Below the pieces are notes generated by a model, which searched no databases, was not told the origin of the DNA, and saw only the letters and a list, made by a program, of their open reading frames with translations. A stretch of 64,000 nucleotides of DNA from Sphingomonas changnyeongensis (lineage in GTDB: Bacteria; Pseudomonadota; Alphaproteobacteria; Sphingomonadales; Sphingomonadaceae). This document shows positions 45,638 to 53,476 of the stretch, one piece after another. Numbering within the stretch: the first letter of the stretch is position 1; every line of letters begins with the position of its first letter. The stretch covers positions 371,001 to 435,000 of the forward strand of contig NZ_CP047895.1 of NCBI RefSeq assembly GCF_009913435.1, written 5' to 3'. The translations under genes and the position numbers were made by a program.

Positions 45638-45717
45638 CGGCACCGGCCCGCTCCCCCACCCGGCCTCCCACATGATACTGCCGTTGGGTGGCCGGGTGGG
45701 GGAGCGGGCCGGTGCCG
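45638..45717. repeat. Dispersed long palindrome, copy E
   Basis: Arms 45638-45670 and 45685-45717, 14-nt loop CATGATACTGCCGT. The left arm ends CCTCCCA (as copies A and C), the right arm begins TGGGTGG (as copy D), leaving a single T-T mismatch in an otherwise perfect 33-bp stem. The loop is the reverse complement of the copy D loop but for one end base. Confidence 0.93.
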
Positions 45718-45747
45718 TTCTTCCTAAACGAACACACCCGGTGCCGC
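45711..45747. repeat. Right-tail repeat, copy E
   Basis: GGTGCCGTTCTTCC followed 29 bp later by GGTGCCGCGAC, the alternative tail also seen after copies A, D and F. Confidence 0.65.
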
Positions 45748-45769
45748 GACACACACCCGCACTCTCCCG

Positions 45770-47071
45770 TCAGGGGATTGCGCGGGCCAGTTCGTCGCGG
45801 AACCGGGGATGGGCGATCGCGGCCAGCGCCTCGGCGCGCTGGCGCAGGCTTTTGCCATCGAGATCGACCGCGCCATATTCGGTGACGATGGTCTGCGCGT
45901 CGTTGCGCGGCGTCGTCACCGGTCCGGCGAGCGCGGGCACGATGCGCGACACAGTGCCGTCGCGCGCGGTCGACGGACAGGCGATGATCGACCGTCCTCC
46001 GCGCGAGGCGCGCGCGCCGCGCACGAAATCAAGCTGTCCGCCCGCGCCGCTATACTGGCGGCCGAGCAGATGTTCGGAGTTGCACGCCCCCGACAGATCG
46101 ACCTCCAGCGTCGCATTGACCGACACGACGCCGTCATTCTTGGCGATGTGGCGGGGATCGTTGACGATATCGACGGGTGCCGAATGGATCGACGGATTGT
46201 CGTCGAGGAAATCATAAAAGGCGCGATCCCCCATCGCGAAGGTGAACACGCTGCGCCCCTGAAAGGTCGTCTTGCGCCGGTTGCTGACCGCGCCCGAGGC
46301 GATCAGCGCCGCCATCGCCGGGGTCATTAGCTCGGTATGGATGCCCAGATCGCGCCGGTCGCCGAGCAGCGCGCACACCGCATTGGGCAGGCCGCCAATG
46401 CCCATCTGCAGGCACGCCCCGTCGCCGATCATGCCGGCGACGATATGGGCGATGGCCTGTTCCTCAGCCGAAGGCGGCGGGAAAGCGAGATCGGGCAGCG
46501 GTGTTGCGCTTTCGACGATCGCATCGACTTCGGACACATGCAGCAGCGAATCGCCCAGCACGCGCGGCATGTTGGGATTGACCTCGACGATCAGCCGGCG
46601 GGCGGCGCGGGCGACACGGGTCGCATAGTCGTTGGACGTGCCGAAGGTGAACCAGCCATGCCGGTCCATCGGCGACACGGTGACGATGAACGCATCGGGC
46701 TGCACGCACGCGGCAAGCAGCCGGGGCGCGGCGCTGAACGCGGTCGGCACGAACTCGACCGGGCGGCGGCCCTCGGCATCGCCCTTGCGGATCAGCGCGC
46801 GCTCGATTGCGGTCAGGAACATGCAGTGGGGGCGGATGCGGTCGAGCAGCTCGTAACGCAGCACGGTCTGCGCGGCATGAACCAGCGAATGGAAATACCA
46901 GAGGTTGAACCCGGCGAGCCCGCCGCCTTCCACCCGCGCGGCCAGCGCCGCGAGCAGCGCCGGCGGCTCGGCAATCGCCATGCCCATCACCACATTGGCG
47001 CCGGCGGCGATGCCGGCGACCGCCGCCTCCGCGCTGACCAGCCGCGACCGGTAATCCTCGGCGGCGCTCAT
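45770..47071 (-). CDS. Acetyl-CoA hydrolase/transferase family protein
   Basis: 433 residues. Class I CoA-transferase fold: GANVVMGMAIAEPPALLAAL in the N-half, and the C-half CLQMGIGGLPNAVCALLGDRRDLGIHTELMTPAM plus the catalytic Glu region VSVNATLEVDLSGACNSEHL, and GGSQLDFVRGA-like GGQLDFVRGARASRGG. Members act as acetate:CoA, succinyl-CoA:acetate or 4-hydroxybutyrate CoA-transferases. The acyl donor is not clear. The ATG at 47071 overlaps the stop of the upstream gene by 4 bp. Confidence 0.88.
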   Translation of the reverse strand: MSAAEDYRSRLVSAEAAVAGIAAGANVVMGMAIAEPPALLAALAARVEGGGLAGFNLWYFHSLVHAAQTVLRYELLDRIRPHCMFLTAIERALIRKGDAEGRRPVEFVPTAFSAAPRLLAACVQPDAFIVTVSPMDRHGWFTFGTSNDYATRVARAARRLIVEVNPNMPRVLGDSLLHVSEVDAIVESATPLPDLAFPPPSAEEQAIAHIVAGMIGDGACLQMGIGGLPNAVCALLGDRRDLGIHTELMTPAMAALIASGAVSNRRKTTFQGRSVFTFAMGDRAFYDFLDDNPSIHSAPVDIVNDPRHIAKNDGVVSVNATLEVDLSGACNSEHLLGRQYSGAGGQLDFVRGARASRGGRSIIACPSTARDGTVSRIVPALAGPVTTPRNDAQTIVTEYGAVDLDGKSLRQRAEALAAIAHPRFRDELARAIP

Positions 47072-47439
47072 TGCGCCATCTGGCCCTCGCACACCACGAC
47101 CCGGTAGGGCAGCCTCTCTCCGTCCGGCTCGGTGATCGTCACATATTCGCCGGGCTTCAGCCGGTGGGTTTCGAGGTGGAACAGATCCTCGTCATCGGCA
47201 TCGCCCAGCGCATAGCTGAACGCCCAGCCCCGCCCCTTGCGGACCAGATAGCCGGACCGGTCGCGCTCGTTCGGCCAGTGGCGGCGCACGGTCGCCAGCG
47301 CCGGCTGGCGGCTGAGCGCCGCCTCGTCCAGCAGCCCCTCACCGTCGAGCGGCAGATGCAGCAGATAGGCCCGGCTCGCCGACCCGTTGGGAAAACCGGG
47401 GGCGCGGGCAAGTTCGAGGCGGACGGTTTTCCAGCTCAT
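47068..47439 (-). CDS. Conserved hypothetical protein
   Basis: 123 residues, MSWKTVRLELARAPGFPNGSASRAYLLHLPLDGEG and on, with Trp/Tyr and charged residues, no signal peptide or TM helix. The C-terminal part (LKPGEYVTITEPDGERLPYRVVVC) looks like a small beta-barrel. I do not recognise a family. It starts at an internal ATG of a longer frame because the Met has the conserved-looking start; it is divergent from fixL and coupled to the CoA-transferase gene by a 4-bp overlap. Confidence 0.65.
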   Translation of the reverse strand: MSWKTVRLELARAPGFPNGSASRAYLLHLPLDGEGLLDEAALSRQPALATVRRHWPNERDRSGYLVRKGRGWAFSYALGDADDEDLFHLETHRLKPGEYVTITEPDGERLPYRVVVCEGQMAQ

Positions 47440-47516
47440 GGCACGAAAGCTGCCCGAGCGGGCCGCCGGGCCGATATACGCATTGATACGGAGCGCCAAT
47501 CTGGCAAGGAATGCCC

Positions 47517-48655
47517 ATGGCCTTTTCCAAGTCGTCAATGGCCCGGCTGTCGGACGCGCATCTGCGCTCGATCCTGTCGACCGTGCCCGATGCGATGGTG
47601 GTGATCGACTCGAGCGGGACCATCCAGTCGTTCAGCACCGCCGCCGAGCGCATGTTCGGCTATGGCGAGGCCGAGGTGCTGGGCGAGAATGTCAGCATGC
47701 TGATGCCCTCGCCCGACCGCGAGCGGCACGACAGCTACATGCACCATTACATGACGACCGGCGAACGCCGGATCATCGGCATCGGCCGGCTGACGACCGC
47801 GCGGCGGCGCGACGGCACGACCTTTCCGATCGAACTGGCGATCGGCGAGGCGCGCGCCGGCGCGGAACGGCTGTTCACCGGCTTCATCCGCGACCTGACC
47901 GAACGCCAGCAGACGCAGCGCCGGTTGCAGGACCTGCAGGCCGAACTGGGCCATGTCGGCCGGGTGAGCGCGATCGGCACGCTGGCCGCGGCGCTGGCGC
48001 ACGAACTGAACCAGCCGCTGTCGGCGATCTCCACCTATATGGAGGCGGCGCGCGACCTGCTCGACGATCCGACGCCCGAGACGCTGGCGATGATCCGCGA
48101 GGCATTCACCGAAAGCGCGGCGCAGGCGATCCGCGCCGGGCAGATCGTCCGCCGCCTGCGCGACTTCATCGCCCGCGGCGAGGCCGAACGGCGGATCGAA
48201 AGCCTGAGGGTGCTGCTCAACGAAGCCAATGCGCTGGCGCTTGCCGGCGGCGGCGATCACGGCGTCGACGTGCTGGTGGATCTGGCCCCGGCGGCCGATC
48301 TGGTGCTGGTCGACCGCATCCAGGTGCAGCAGGTGTTCCTCAATCTGGTGCGCAACGCCATCGAGGCGATGGAGGGGGCCGAGGTCCGCAAGCTCGAGAT
48401 TCGCGCCGAGCCCGCGCCGGACGGCATGGTCCATATCAGCATTGCCGACAGCGGCCCCGGCCTCGCCCCCGCCATTGCCGCCAATCTGTTCGAACCCTTT
48501 CAAAGCACGAAGGAAAGCGGCATGGGGCTGGGGCTGTCGATCTGCCGCACGCTGATCGAGGCCCAGGGGGACGGATCTGGGCCGAGCCGTCGGCGCTGGG
48601 CGGGACGGCGTTTCATTTCACCCTGATCGCGGCCAATGGAGAGGCGCATGGCTGA
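47517..48655 (+). CDS. fixL: FixL-like oxygen sensor histidine kinase (one-base frameshift)
   Basis: About 379 residues once corrected. Haem-PAS domain at residues 15-125 with the proximal His in RERHDSY (His71) and Arg in IIGIGR (Arg91), matching Bradyrhizobium His200 and Arg220. Its Arg206 and His214 equivalents are His and Arg. The kinase has H-box [12 protein letters not shown] (His162), N-box [13 protein letters not shown], and [12 protein letters not shown]. Near the end, GGGGG 48566-48570 needs one more G to join IEAQG to [19 protein letters not shown]. It signals low oxygen to FixJ. Start ATG 47517 lies 6 nt after AAGGA. Confidence 0.9.
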
Positions 48656-49307
48656 ACGGCAAGTCTATGTGGTCGACGATGACGAGGCGATCCGCCGGTC
48701 GCTGAGCTTCATGCTGCGCACCTCGGGCCACAAGGCGGACCTGTTCACCTGTGGCGAGGATTTCCTGAAGGCGGGGCCGAAGCTCGCGCCCGGCTGCGTG
48801 CTGCTCGACATCCGCATGGACGGGATGGACGGGCTGCAGGTGCAGGCGGCGATGGCCGAACGCGGCATCGGCCTGCCGGTGATCGTGATGACCGGGCATG
48901 GCGACATTGCCCTTGCCGTCCGGGCGATGAAGGCGGGCGCGGTCGATTTCCTTGAAAAGCCGTTTGAAAAGGCGGTGGTGCTGGCCGCGCTCGACCAGGG
49001 CTTTGCCCGCATCGACCGGTCGGACCTGAGGCGGCTGCGCGCCGACGAGGCCCGCACCCGGATCGAGGCGCTGACCCCGCGCGAGCGCGACGTGCTGCGC
49101 GGGCTGGTCGAGGGGCTGCCCAACAAGTCGATCGCCTATGATCTGGGCATCAGCCCGCGCACCGTGGAAATCCACCGCGCCAATGTGATGCAGAAGCTTG
49201 CCGTCAAAAGCCTGTCGGAGGCGCTGCGCATCGCCTTTGCCGCCGAACTGGGCGAGGAACGCGAAGGCGGCGGGGACACCGAACCCGGCGGCGACACCGC
49301 GTTCTAG
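48648..49307 (+). CDS. fixJ: FixJ-like response regulator
   Basis: 219 residues. Receiver domain YVVDDDEAIRRSLSFML, phospho-acceptor Asp in VLLDIRMDGMDGL, VIVMTGHGDIALAVRAMKAGAVDFLEKPFE; then a LuxR-type HTH, EALTPRERDVLRGLVEGLPNKSIAYDLGISPRTVEIHRANVMQKLAVKSL. It overlaps the fixL stop by 8 bp. In the family, phosphorylated FixJ turns on fixK and other microaerobic genes. A Gly/Glu-rich tail ends the protein. ATG 48648 follows GGAGAGG. Confidence 0.92.
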   Translation: MAERQVYVVDDDEAIRRSLSFMLRTSGHKADLFTCGEDFLKAGPKLAPGCVLLDIRMDGMDGLQVQAAMAERGIGLPVIVMTGHGDIALAVRAMKAGAVDFLEKPFEKAVVLAALDQGFARIDRSDLRRLRADEARTRIEALTPRERDVLRGLVEGLPNKSIAYDLGISPRTVEIHRANVMQKLAVKSLSEALRIAFAAELGEEREGGGDTEPGGDTAF

Positions 49308-49346
49308 AGCCGCCGGGCGATCCCACCCGGCTTGAAAACGCTCTAG
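49304..49346. repeat. Nested palindrome at the fixJ stop
   Basis: Outer arms CTAGAGC/GCTCTAG (49304-49310 and 49340-49346) enclose GCCGGG/CCCGGC (49312-49317 and 49326-49331). It overlaps the fixJ stop codon. It may be a terminator-like or REP-like element; there is no T-run. Confidence 0.55.
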
Positions 49347-49422
49347 GTAGCTTTCCGGGTCGCATCGCCCCGCGTGCAGGCCCATCATCCGGCCACCGGC
49401 AACCGGACGGGAGGGCGGGGTG

Positions 49423-49683
49423 ATGCGCGAAGATGCGGCAAATGCGGCCGGGCGGTCGGGCGCGGACAGAATGTCGCACGCCCCCGGTTCGGACGGGTCG
49501 CCCCGGGCGGCTGGGTTCGCGGACGTCGCAATCGCGATCTGGTTCTGGCCCTGGCTGCTCGCACCGGCGATCGCGGGGGCCGCGCAGGCGCTGTTCGGTC
49601 TGGCGTCCCATCCGGCCCATCATGCCCAGCTGCCGATGCCCGACACCATTGCCGCGCATGACGATCATGGCCTGTTCGCCTGA
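49423..49683 (+). CDS. Small membrane protein of unknown function
   Basis: 86 residues, with a disordered polar first part (REDAANAAGRSGADRMSHAP) and one hydrophobic segment, VAIAIWFWPWLLAPAIAGAAQALFGLA, followed by a His-rich tail (HPAHHAQLPMPDTIAAHDDHG). A GGAGGGCGGGG site precedes the ATG. I recognise no family. It lies between fixJ and the Crp/Fnr gene and shares their direction. It is a candidate gene only. Confidence 0.45.
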   Translation: MREDAANAAGRSGADRMSHAPGSDGSPRAAGFADVAIAIWFWPWLLAPAIAGAAQALFGLASHPAHHAQLPMPDTIAAHDDHGLFA

Positions 49684-49764
49684 GCGCGGGCCGCGTGCGC
49701 GGCCGCCTGACCCGCATAACATAGATGAGGGTTGTCGGGTCATTCGGTCGTTAACGGAGCATGG

Positions 49765-50505
49765 ATGACATTTGGCCCCCTTGTCCTGAAACTCGCGGCC
49801 TTTGCCCGGCTGTCGCAAGACGATCGGGCGGCGCTTGACAGGCTGGCCCGCAACCAGCGCGACATCGCGCCGCGCCGCGACCTGATCCGCGAGGGCGATC
49901 AGCCGCGCTTCGTCCATCTGATCGTCGATGGCTGGGCCTGCCGCTACAAGACGCTGCCCGATGGGCGGCGACAGATCGTCGCGATCTTCCTGCCCGGCGA
50001 TCTGTGCGACCTCAATGTCTATGTGCTGCGCGAAATGGATCACAGCGTCGGTGCGATCACGCGGCTGCGCGTCGCCGATATCTGCCGCGAGGACATGGCC
50101 GGGCTGACCGAGGCGCATCCGCGCATCACCCAGGCGCTGTGGTGGCATGAGCTGGTGACCGCCGCGATCCAGCGCGAATGGACGCTCAATCTGGGCCAGC
50201 GTTCGGCCTATGAGCGGATCGCCCATCTGCTGTGCGAGCTGTTCATGCGGCTGCAGCTGGTCGATCTGGTGCGCGCCGATTCCTGCGATTTCCCGATGAC
50301 GCAGAACGACATTGCGGACGCCACCGGCCTGACCCCGGTGCATGTCAACCGCACGCTGCAGGAGCTGCGCCGGGCGGGGCTGATCGTGCTGCAGGGCCGC
50401 ACCCTCACCATCCCCGATCTGAAGGCGCTGCAGGCAGCCGCGCTGTTCAGCGCCAATTACCTGCATCTGGGGCGGGACGGCCGCCATCTCGACGCCAATG
50501 ACTGA
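49765..50505 (+). CDS. Crp/Fnr family transcriptional regulator
   Basis: 246 residues. cAMP-binding-like fold (LIREGDQPRFVHLIVDGWACRYKTLPDGRRQIVAIFLPGDLCDL), C-terminal winged helix FPMTQNDIADATGLTPVHVNRTLQELRRAGLIVLQGRTLTI. The N-terminal region lacks the Cys cluster of FNR, so it does not seem to hold an Fe-S cluster. It is placed after fixLJ, like FixK, and has an ATG at 49765 preceded by GGAG. The next gene, an HWE kinase, overlaps it by 8 bp. Confidence 0.87.
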   Translation: MTFGPLVLKLAAFARLSQDDRAALDRLARNQRDIAPRRDLIREGDQPRFVHLIVDGWACRYKTLPDGRRQIVAIFLPGDLCDLNVYVLREMDHSVGAITRLRVADICREDMAGLTEAHPRITQALWWHELVTAAIQREWTLNLGQRSAYERIAHLLCELFMRLQLVDLVRADSCDFPMTQNDIADATGLTPVHVNRTLQELRRAGLIVLQGRTLTIPDLKALQAAALFSANYLHLGRDGRHLDAND

Positions 50506-51535
50506 GGCCGCCGAAGACCCCGAGCGCGAGCGGCTGAGGCTGGCGCTCGAGGTCGGGCGGCTGGCGACATGGGACTGGGAACTCGACAGCGGCCATGTCG
50601 TCTGGAACGACGAGCATTACCGGATGCAGGGCTATGCGGTGGGTGAAGTCGCGCCCAGCTTCGCCGCCTGGGCGGCGCGCGTGCATCCCGATGATCTGGA
50701 CGCGGTGGTGGCGGCGATCGAGGCGGCGCGCGACAGCCGCACCGACTATCGGCGCACCTTCCGCAACCTGCTGCCCGGCGATGTGGTGCGCTGGGCCTCG
50801 GCGCGCGGGCGGTTCTTCTACGCCGCCGACGGCAAGCCGCTGCGCATGATCGGGGTGATGGAGGACGTGACCGAGGCGCGGCTGGCGCAGGAAGCGCTGG
50901 CCGACCGCGAACGCCGGCTGCGCGCGCTGGTGGCCGAGCTGCGCGACCGGGTGCGCAACACGCTGGCCCGCATCCGTGCGATCGTGCGCAGCACCGCAGG
51001 CGCAGCGGGATCGGTCGAGGATCTGACCGCGCGGCTGATCGGCCGGGTCGAGGCGGTGTCGCGCATCCAGAGCGCGGTGACGCGCGACCCGTCAGCCGGG
51101 GTCGATCTGGCCGGCCTGATCCGTGACGAGCTGCTTGCCCATGCGCTGCGCGACGGCCCGGTGATGACGGTGCGCGGGCCGGATCTGCTGCTGGCCGTCC
51201 CGGTTGCCGAGATGATGAGCCTCGCGGTCCATGAACTGACGGCCAATGCCGTCGCCCATGGCGCGCTGGGCAAGGATGATGGCCGGCTTGATCTGGGCTG
51301 GGATATCGACGGCGATGGCCATTTCCACCTGCGCTGGCGCGAATATGGCAGCGTCGCCCCGCCTGCCCCCAGCGAAGGGTTCGGGCTCGATCTGCTGCTG
51401 CGCACCTTGCCGCGCGATCTGGGCATGACCACCAGGCTGGCGTTCGAGCCGCATGGCATCAGCTTCGACCTGGAGGGACCGGCGGCCAGGCTGACCATGC
51501 CCACGGACACCCAGGCCGCAACCGCACGCGGCTGA
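50498..51535 (+). CDS. PAS sensor with degenerate HWE-type histidine kinase domain
   Basis: 345 residues. PAS domain at about 15-130 (ATWDWELDSGHVVWNDEHYRMQGY, HPDDLDAVVAAI, RFFYAADGKPLRMIGVMEDVTEA). The HWE dimerisation box reads AELRDRVRNTLARIRAIV where the family has NHRVKNTLA: residue 150 is Asp (codon GAC, 50945-50947) in place of the phospho-accepting His. The ATP-binding part is kept: HELTANAVAHGAL (N-box) and WREYG (WxE). It is probably a signalling module without autophosphorylation on this site, or one using another residue. Overlaps the Crp/Fnr gene. Confidence 0.85.
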   Translation: MTEAAEDPERERLRLALEVGRLATWDWELDSGHVVWNDEHYRMQGYAVGEVAPSFAAWAARVHPDDLDAVVAAIEAARDSRTDYRRTFRNLLPGDVVRWASARGRFFYAADGKPLRMIGVMEDVTEARLAQEALADRERRLRALVAELRDRVRNTLARIRAIVRSTAGAAGSVEDLTARLIGRVEAVSRIQSAVTRDPSAGVDLAGLIRDELLAHALRDGPVMTVRGPDLLLAVPVAEMMSLAVHELTANAVAHGALGKDDGRLDLGWDIDGDGHFHLRWREYGSVAPPAPSEGFGLDLLLRTLPRDLGMTTRLAFEPHGISFDLEGPAARLTMPTDTQAATARG

Positions 51536-51631
51536 GCGTCTCCACCGACACGATCCCCAGTCGCGGATGACGACAGGGGTTCGGCCGGGGTTCGGCAGGG
51601 ACGGCCCTGGGGGGGCCGCCCCCGGCCGGGA

Positions 51632-52306
51632 TCAGTTGCCCGGACTTGCTTCCGGTGCCGGATCAGCAGCAGCGGCGCGCGGACGACGGGTGCGACGGCG
51701 CGGGGCCTCGGCGCCACCATCGTCATTCCCGGCATCGCCCCCGCCAGCGGCAGGTTCGATGGCGATGGCGGGCGGCAGGCGATCGGCCTCGATCGCGGGC
51801 GCGTCGCCATTCTCGTCTTCCTCGCGGCGGCGGCGCGGGCGGCGGGTGCGGCGCGTTTCGCCATCCCCATCGGCATCGGCCTCGGCCGGCGACGGCGCGG
51901 CGGGCGCGCTGCCCTGCCCGTCATCGGCGCTGCGCCGGGGGGCGCGTTCGCGCTGTTCGGGGCGACGCTGGGGCCGGGCCTCGGGCGCGGCGTCAAACTC
52001 TTCGCCCTCGTCGAAATCATCCTCGGCGGCTTCGTCGCGCGGGCGGCGCTGATCCTCGAAACGGGCGCGGGATTCGCTCAGCACGCGGAAATAATGATCG
52101 GCGAACTGGAGATAATATTCGGTGGTGACCCGATCCCCCGCCATCTGGGCGTCGCGCGCGAGATTTTTATATTTCTCGTGCAGCTGCTGTGCATTGCCGC
52201 GGGCGCGATTGTCGATCCGGTTGCCCTGCTCGGGACGCCCCGGATTGCCCTGCGGCCGCTGGCCGCCACGACCGCGACGGCGGCCGCCCTGACGATTGTT
52301 GATCAA
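51632..52306 (-). CDS. DUF4167 domain protein
   Basis: 224 residues. The N-terminal 90 residues, rich in Arg and Gly then helical (RRRGRGGQRPQGNPGRPEQGNRIDNRARG, QLHEKYKNLARDAQMAGDRVTTEYYLQFADHYFRVL), form the DUF4167 domain; the remainder is a low-complexity acidic and Arg-rich tail (RRPRRRREEDENGD). Function is unknown; an RNA-related role is guessed from composition. It is typical of the prmC-prfA-hisS neighbourhood in this order. The start at 52306 is followed by 302 bp without a gene on the 5' side. Confidence 0.85.
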   Translation of the reverse strand: MINNRQGGRRRGRGGQRPQGNPGRPEQGNRIDNRARGNAQQLHEKYKNLARDAQMAGDRVTTEYYLQFADHYFRVLSESRARFEDQRRPRDEAAEDDFDEGEEFDAAPEARPQRRPEQRERAPRRSADDGQGSAPAAPSPAEADADGDGETRRTRRPRRRREEDENGDAPAIEADRLPPAIAIEPAAGGGDAGNDDGGAEAPRRRTRRPRAAAADPAPEASPGN

Positions 52307-52608
52307 CGGATTTCCTCGTCTTAAGCCCAGTTACGTTACGTTCGGCTCCGCCTGTTCGCCTTGCGGCCCCATGCGGCACGCCCGGCGACGGACCGGGCGT
52401 CATGGCACCGGGCGTCGTGCGCGTCCGCCATCTGCCAGCGCGGCCGGGTGATACCGCGTCACAGCTTTGGGGATGAACGGGACGCCCACTGCTCTGGAAC
52501 CGATGCCTGATGGAGCGCTGGTTCGAACGAAGGGGGCCCTGTTCTGGCTCCGCATGTAGAGGCTCAAGGGTTAAAAACCAAGCGCAAAGATCGCCGCGGA
52601 CAGCCAAA
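52307..52608. other. Gene-free spacer upstream of DUF4167
   Basis: 302 bp between the prmC stop and the DUF4167 start, both leftward. It contains TTACGTTACG near 52331 and GC-rich stretches, and should hold the DUF4167 promoter. I see no tRNA, mosaic palindrome or convincing terminator in it. Confidence 0.6.
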
Positions 52609-53463
52609 TCACACCGCATCCGGGGCGGGCGGACGGGTGAGAATCAGGCACCGGTCACGCCCGCCAAGATCGCGGCGGCAGGCAACCGCCAGCCCGGCCC
52701 CGGCGAACAGCGCCCCCGCCCCGGCGCGCTGGTCCGCCCCGATCTCGACCGCCGCCACCCCTGCGGGCGCAAGCAGCGCGGCAATGATGGGGGCGAGCCG
52801 GCGATAATCGTCCAGCCCGTCGGCGCCCGCGAACAGCGCCGAGGCGGGTTCGTGCCGCGCCACCTCGTCCGGCAGGTCGGCATCCGCCTCGACATAGGGC
52901 GGGTTGCACAGGATGAGATCGAACCGGCCGGTGAGCGCCGATGCCCAGTCGCCCTGCACCAGCGCGGCGCGGCCGCCAAAGCCCCGCGCATTGGCGCGCG
53001 CATAGCCAAGCGCGGCGTCCGACCGGTCCACCCCCACCCCCCATGCGCCGGGCCAGTGATCGAGCGCGGCGAGCAGCAGCGCCCCCGATCCGGTGCCGAG
53101 ATCGAGGATCCGCTCGGGCGCGCGCGCACCGAAATGGTCGATCGCCGCCTCGATCAGCGTCTCGCTGTCGGGCCGGGGAATGAGCACGCCGGGGCCGACC
53201 GCCAGATCGAGCGTCCAGAAGGCGCGCGTACCGGTCAGATAGGCGACGGGCGTGTGCGCCAGCCGCTGCGCGACCAGCCGGTCGAACGCGGGCGGCACCG
53301 CCGCCGCGCCGCCCAGCAGCAGCGCCTCGCGCGTGATCCCAAGCGCATGGGCAAGCAGCAGCTCGGCATCGAGCCGGGGGGTCGGCGACACCGCCGCCAG
53401 CCGGCCGGCCGCCTCACGCAGCGCGCCGGCAGCATCGGGGGCAGACGCGGAGTCAGGGGGCAT
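52609..53463 (-). CDS. prmC: Peptide chain release factor N5-glutamine methyltransferase
   Basis: About 284 residues. Helical N-domain (LREAAGRLAAVSPTPRLDAELLLAHAL), then an SAM Rossmann fold with PVAYLTGTRAFWTLDLAVGPGVLIPRPDSE, ILDLGTGSGALLLAAL and the catalytic FDLILCNPPYVEAD (NPPY). It methylates the Gln of the GGQ motif in release factors. It directly follows prfA in the operon, 13 bp away. ATG 53463 is preferred; a GTG at 53472 is possible. Confidence 0.93.
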   Translation of the reverse strand: MPPDSASAPDAAGALREAAGRLAAVSPTPRLDAELLLAHALGITREALLLGGAAAVPPAFDRLVAQRLAHTPVAYLTGTRAFWTLDLAVGPGVLIPRPDSETLIEAAIDHFGARAPERILDLGTGSGALLLAALDHWPGAWGVGVDRSDAALGYARANARGFGGRAALVQGDWASALTGRFDLILCNPPYVEADADLPDEVARHEPASALFAGADGLDDYRRLAPIIAALLAPAGVAAVEIGADQRAGAGALFAGAGLAVACRRDLGGRDRCLILTRPPAPDAV

Positions 53464-53476
53464 GGCCGCCACCGGC

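Noticed and set aside
51600..51635. G/C-rich hairpin between the HWE kinase and DUF4167
   Set aside because: Inverted runs of G and C exist but no clean stem with a T-run; not called as a terminator.
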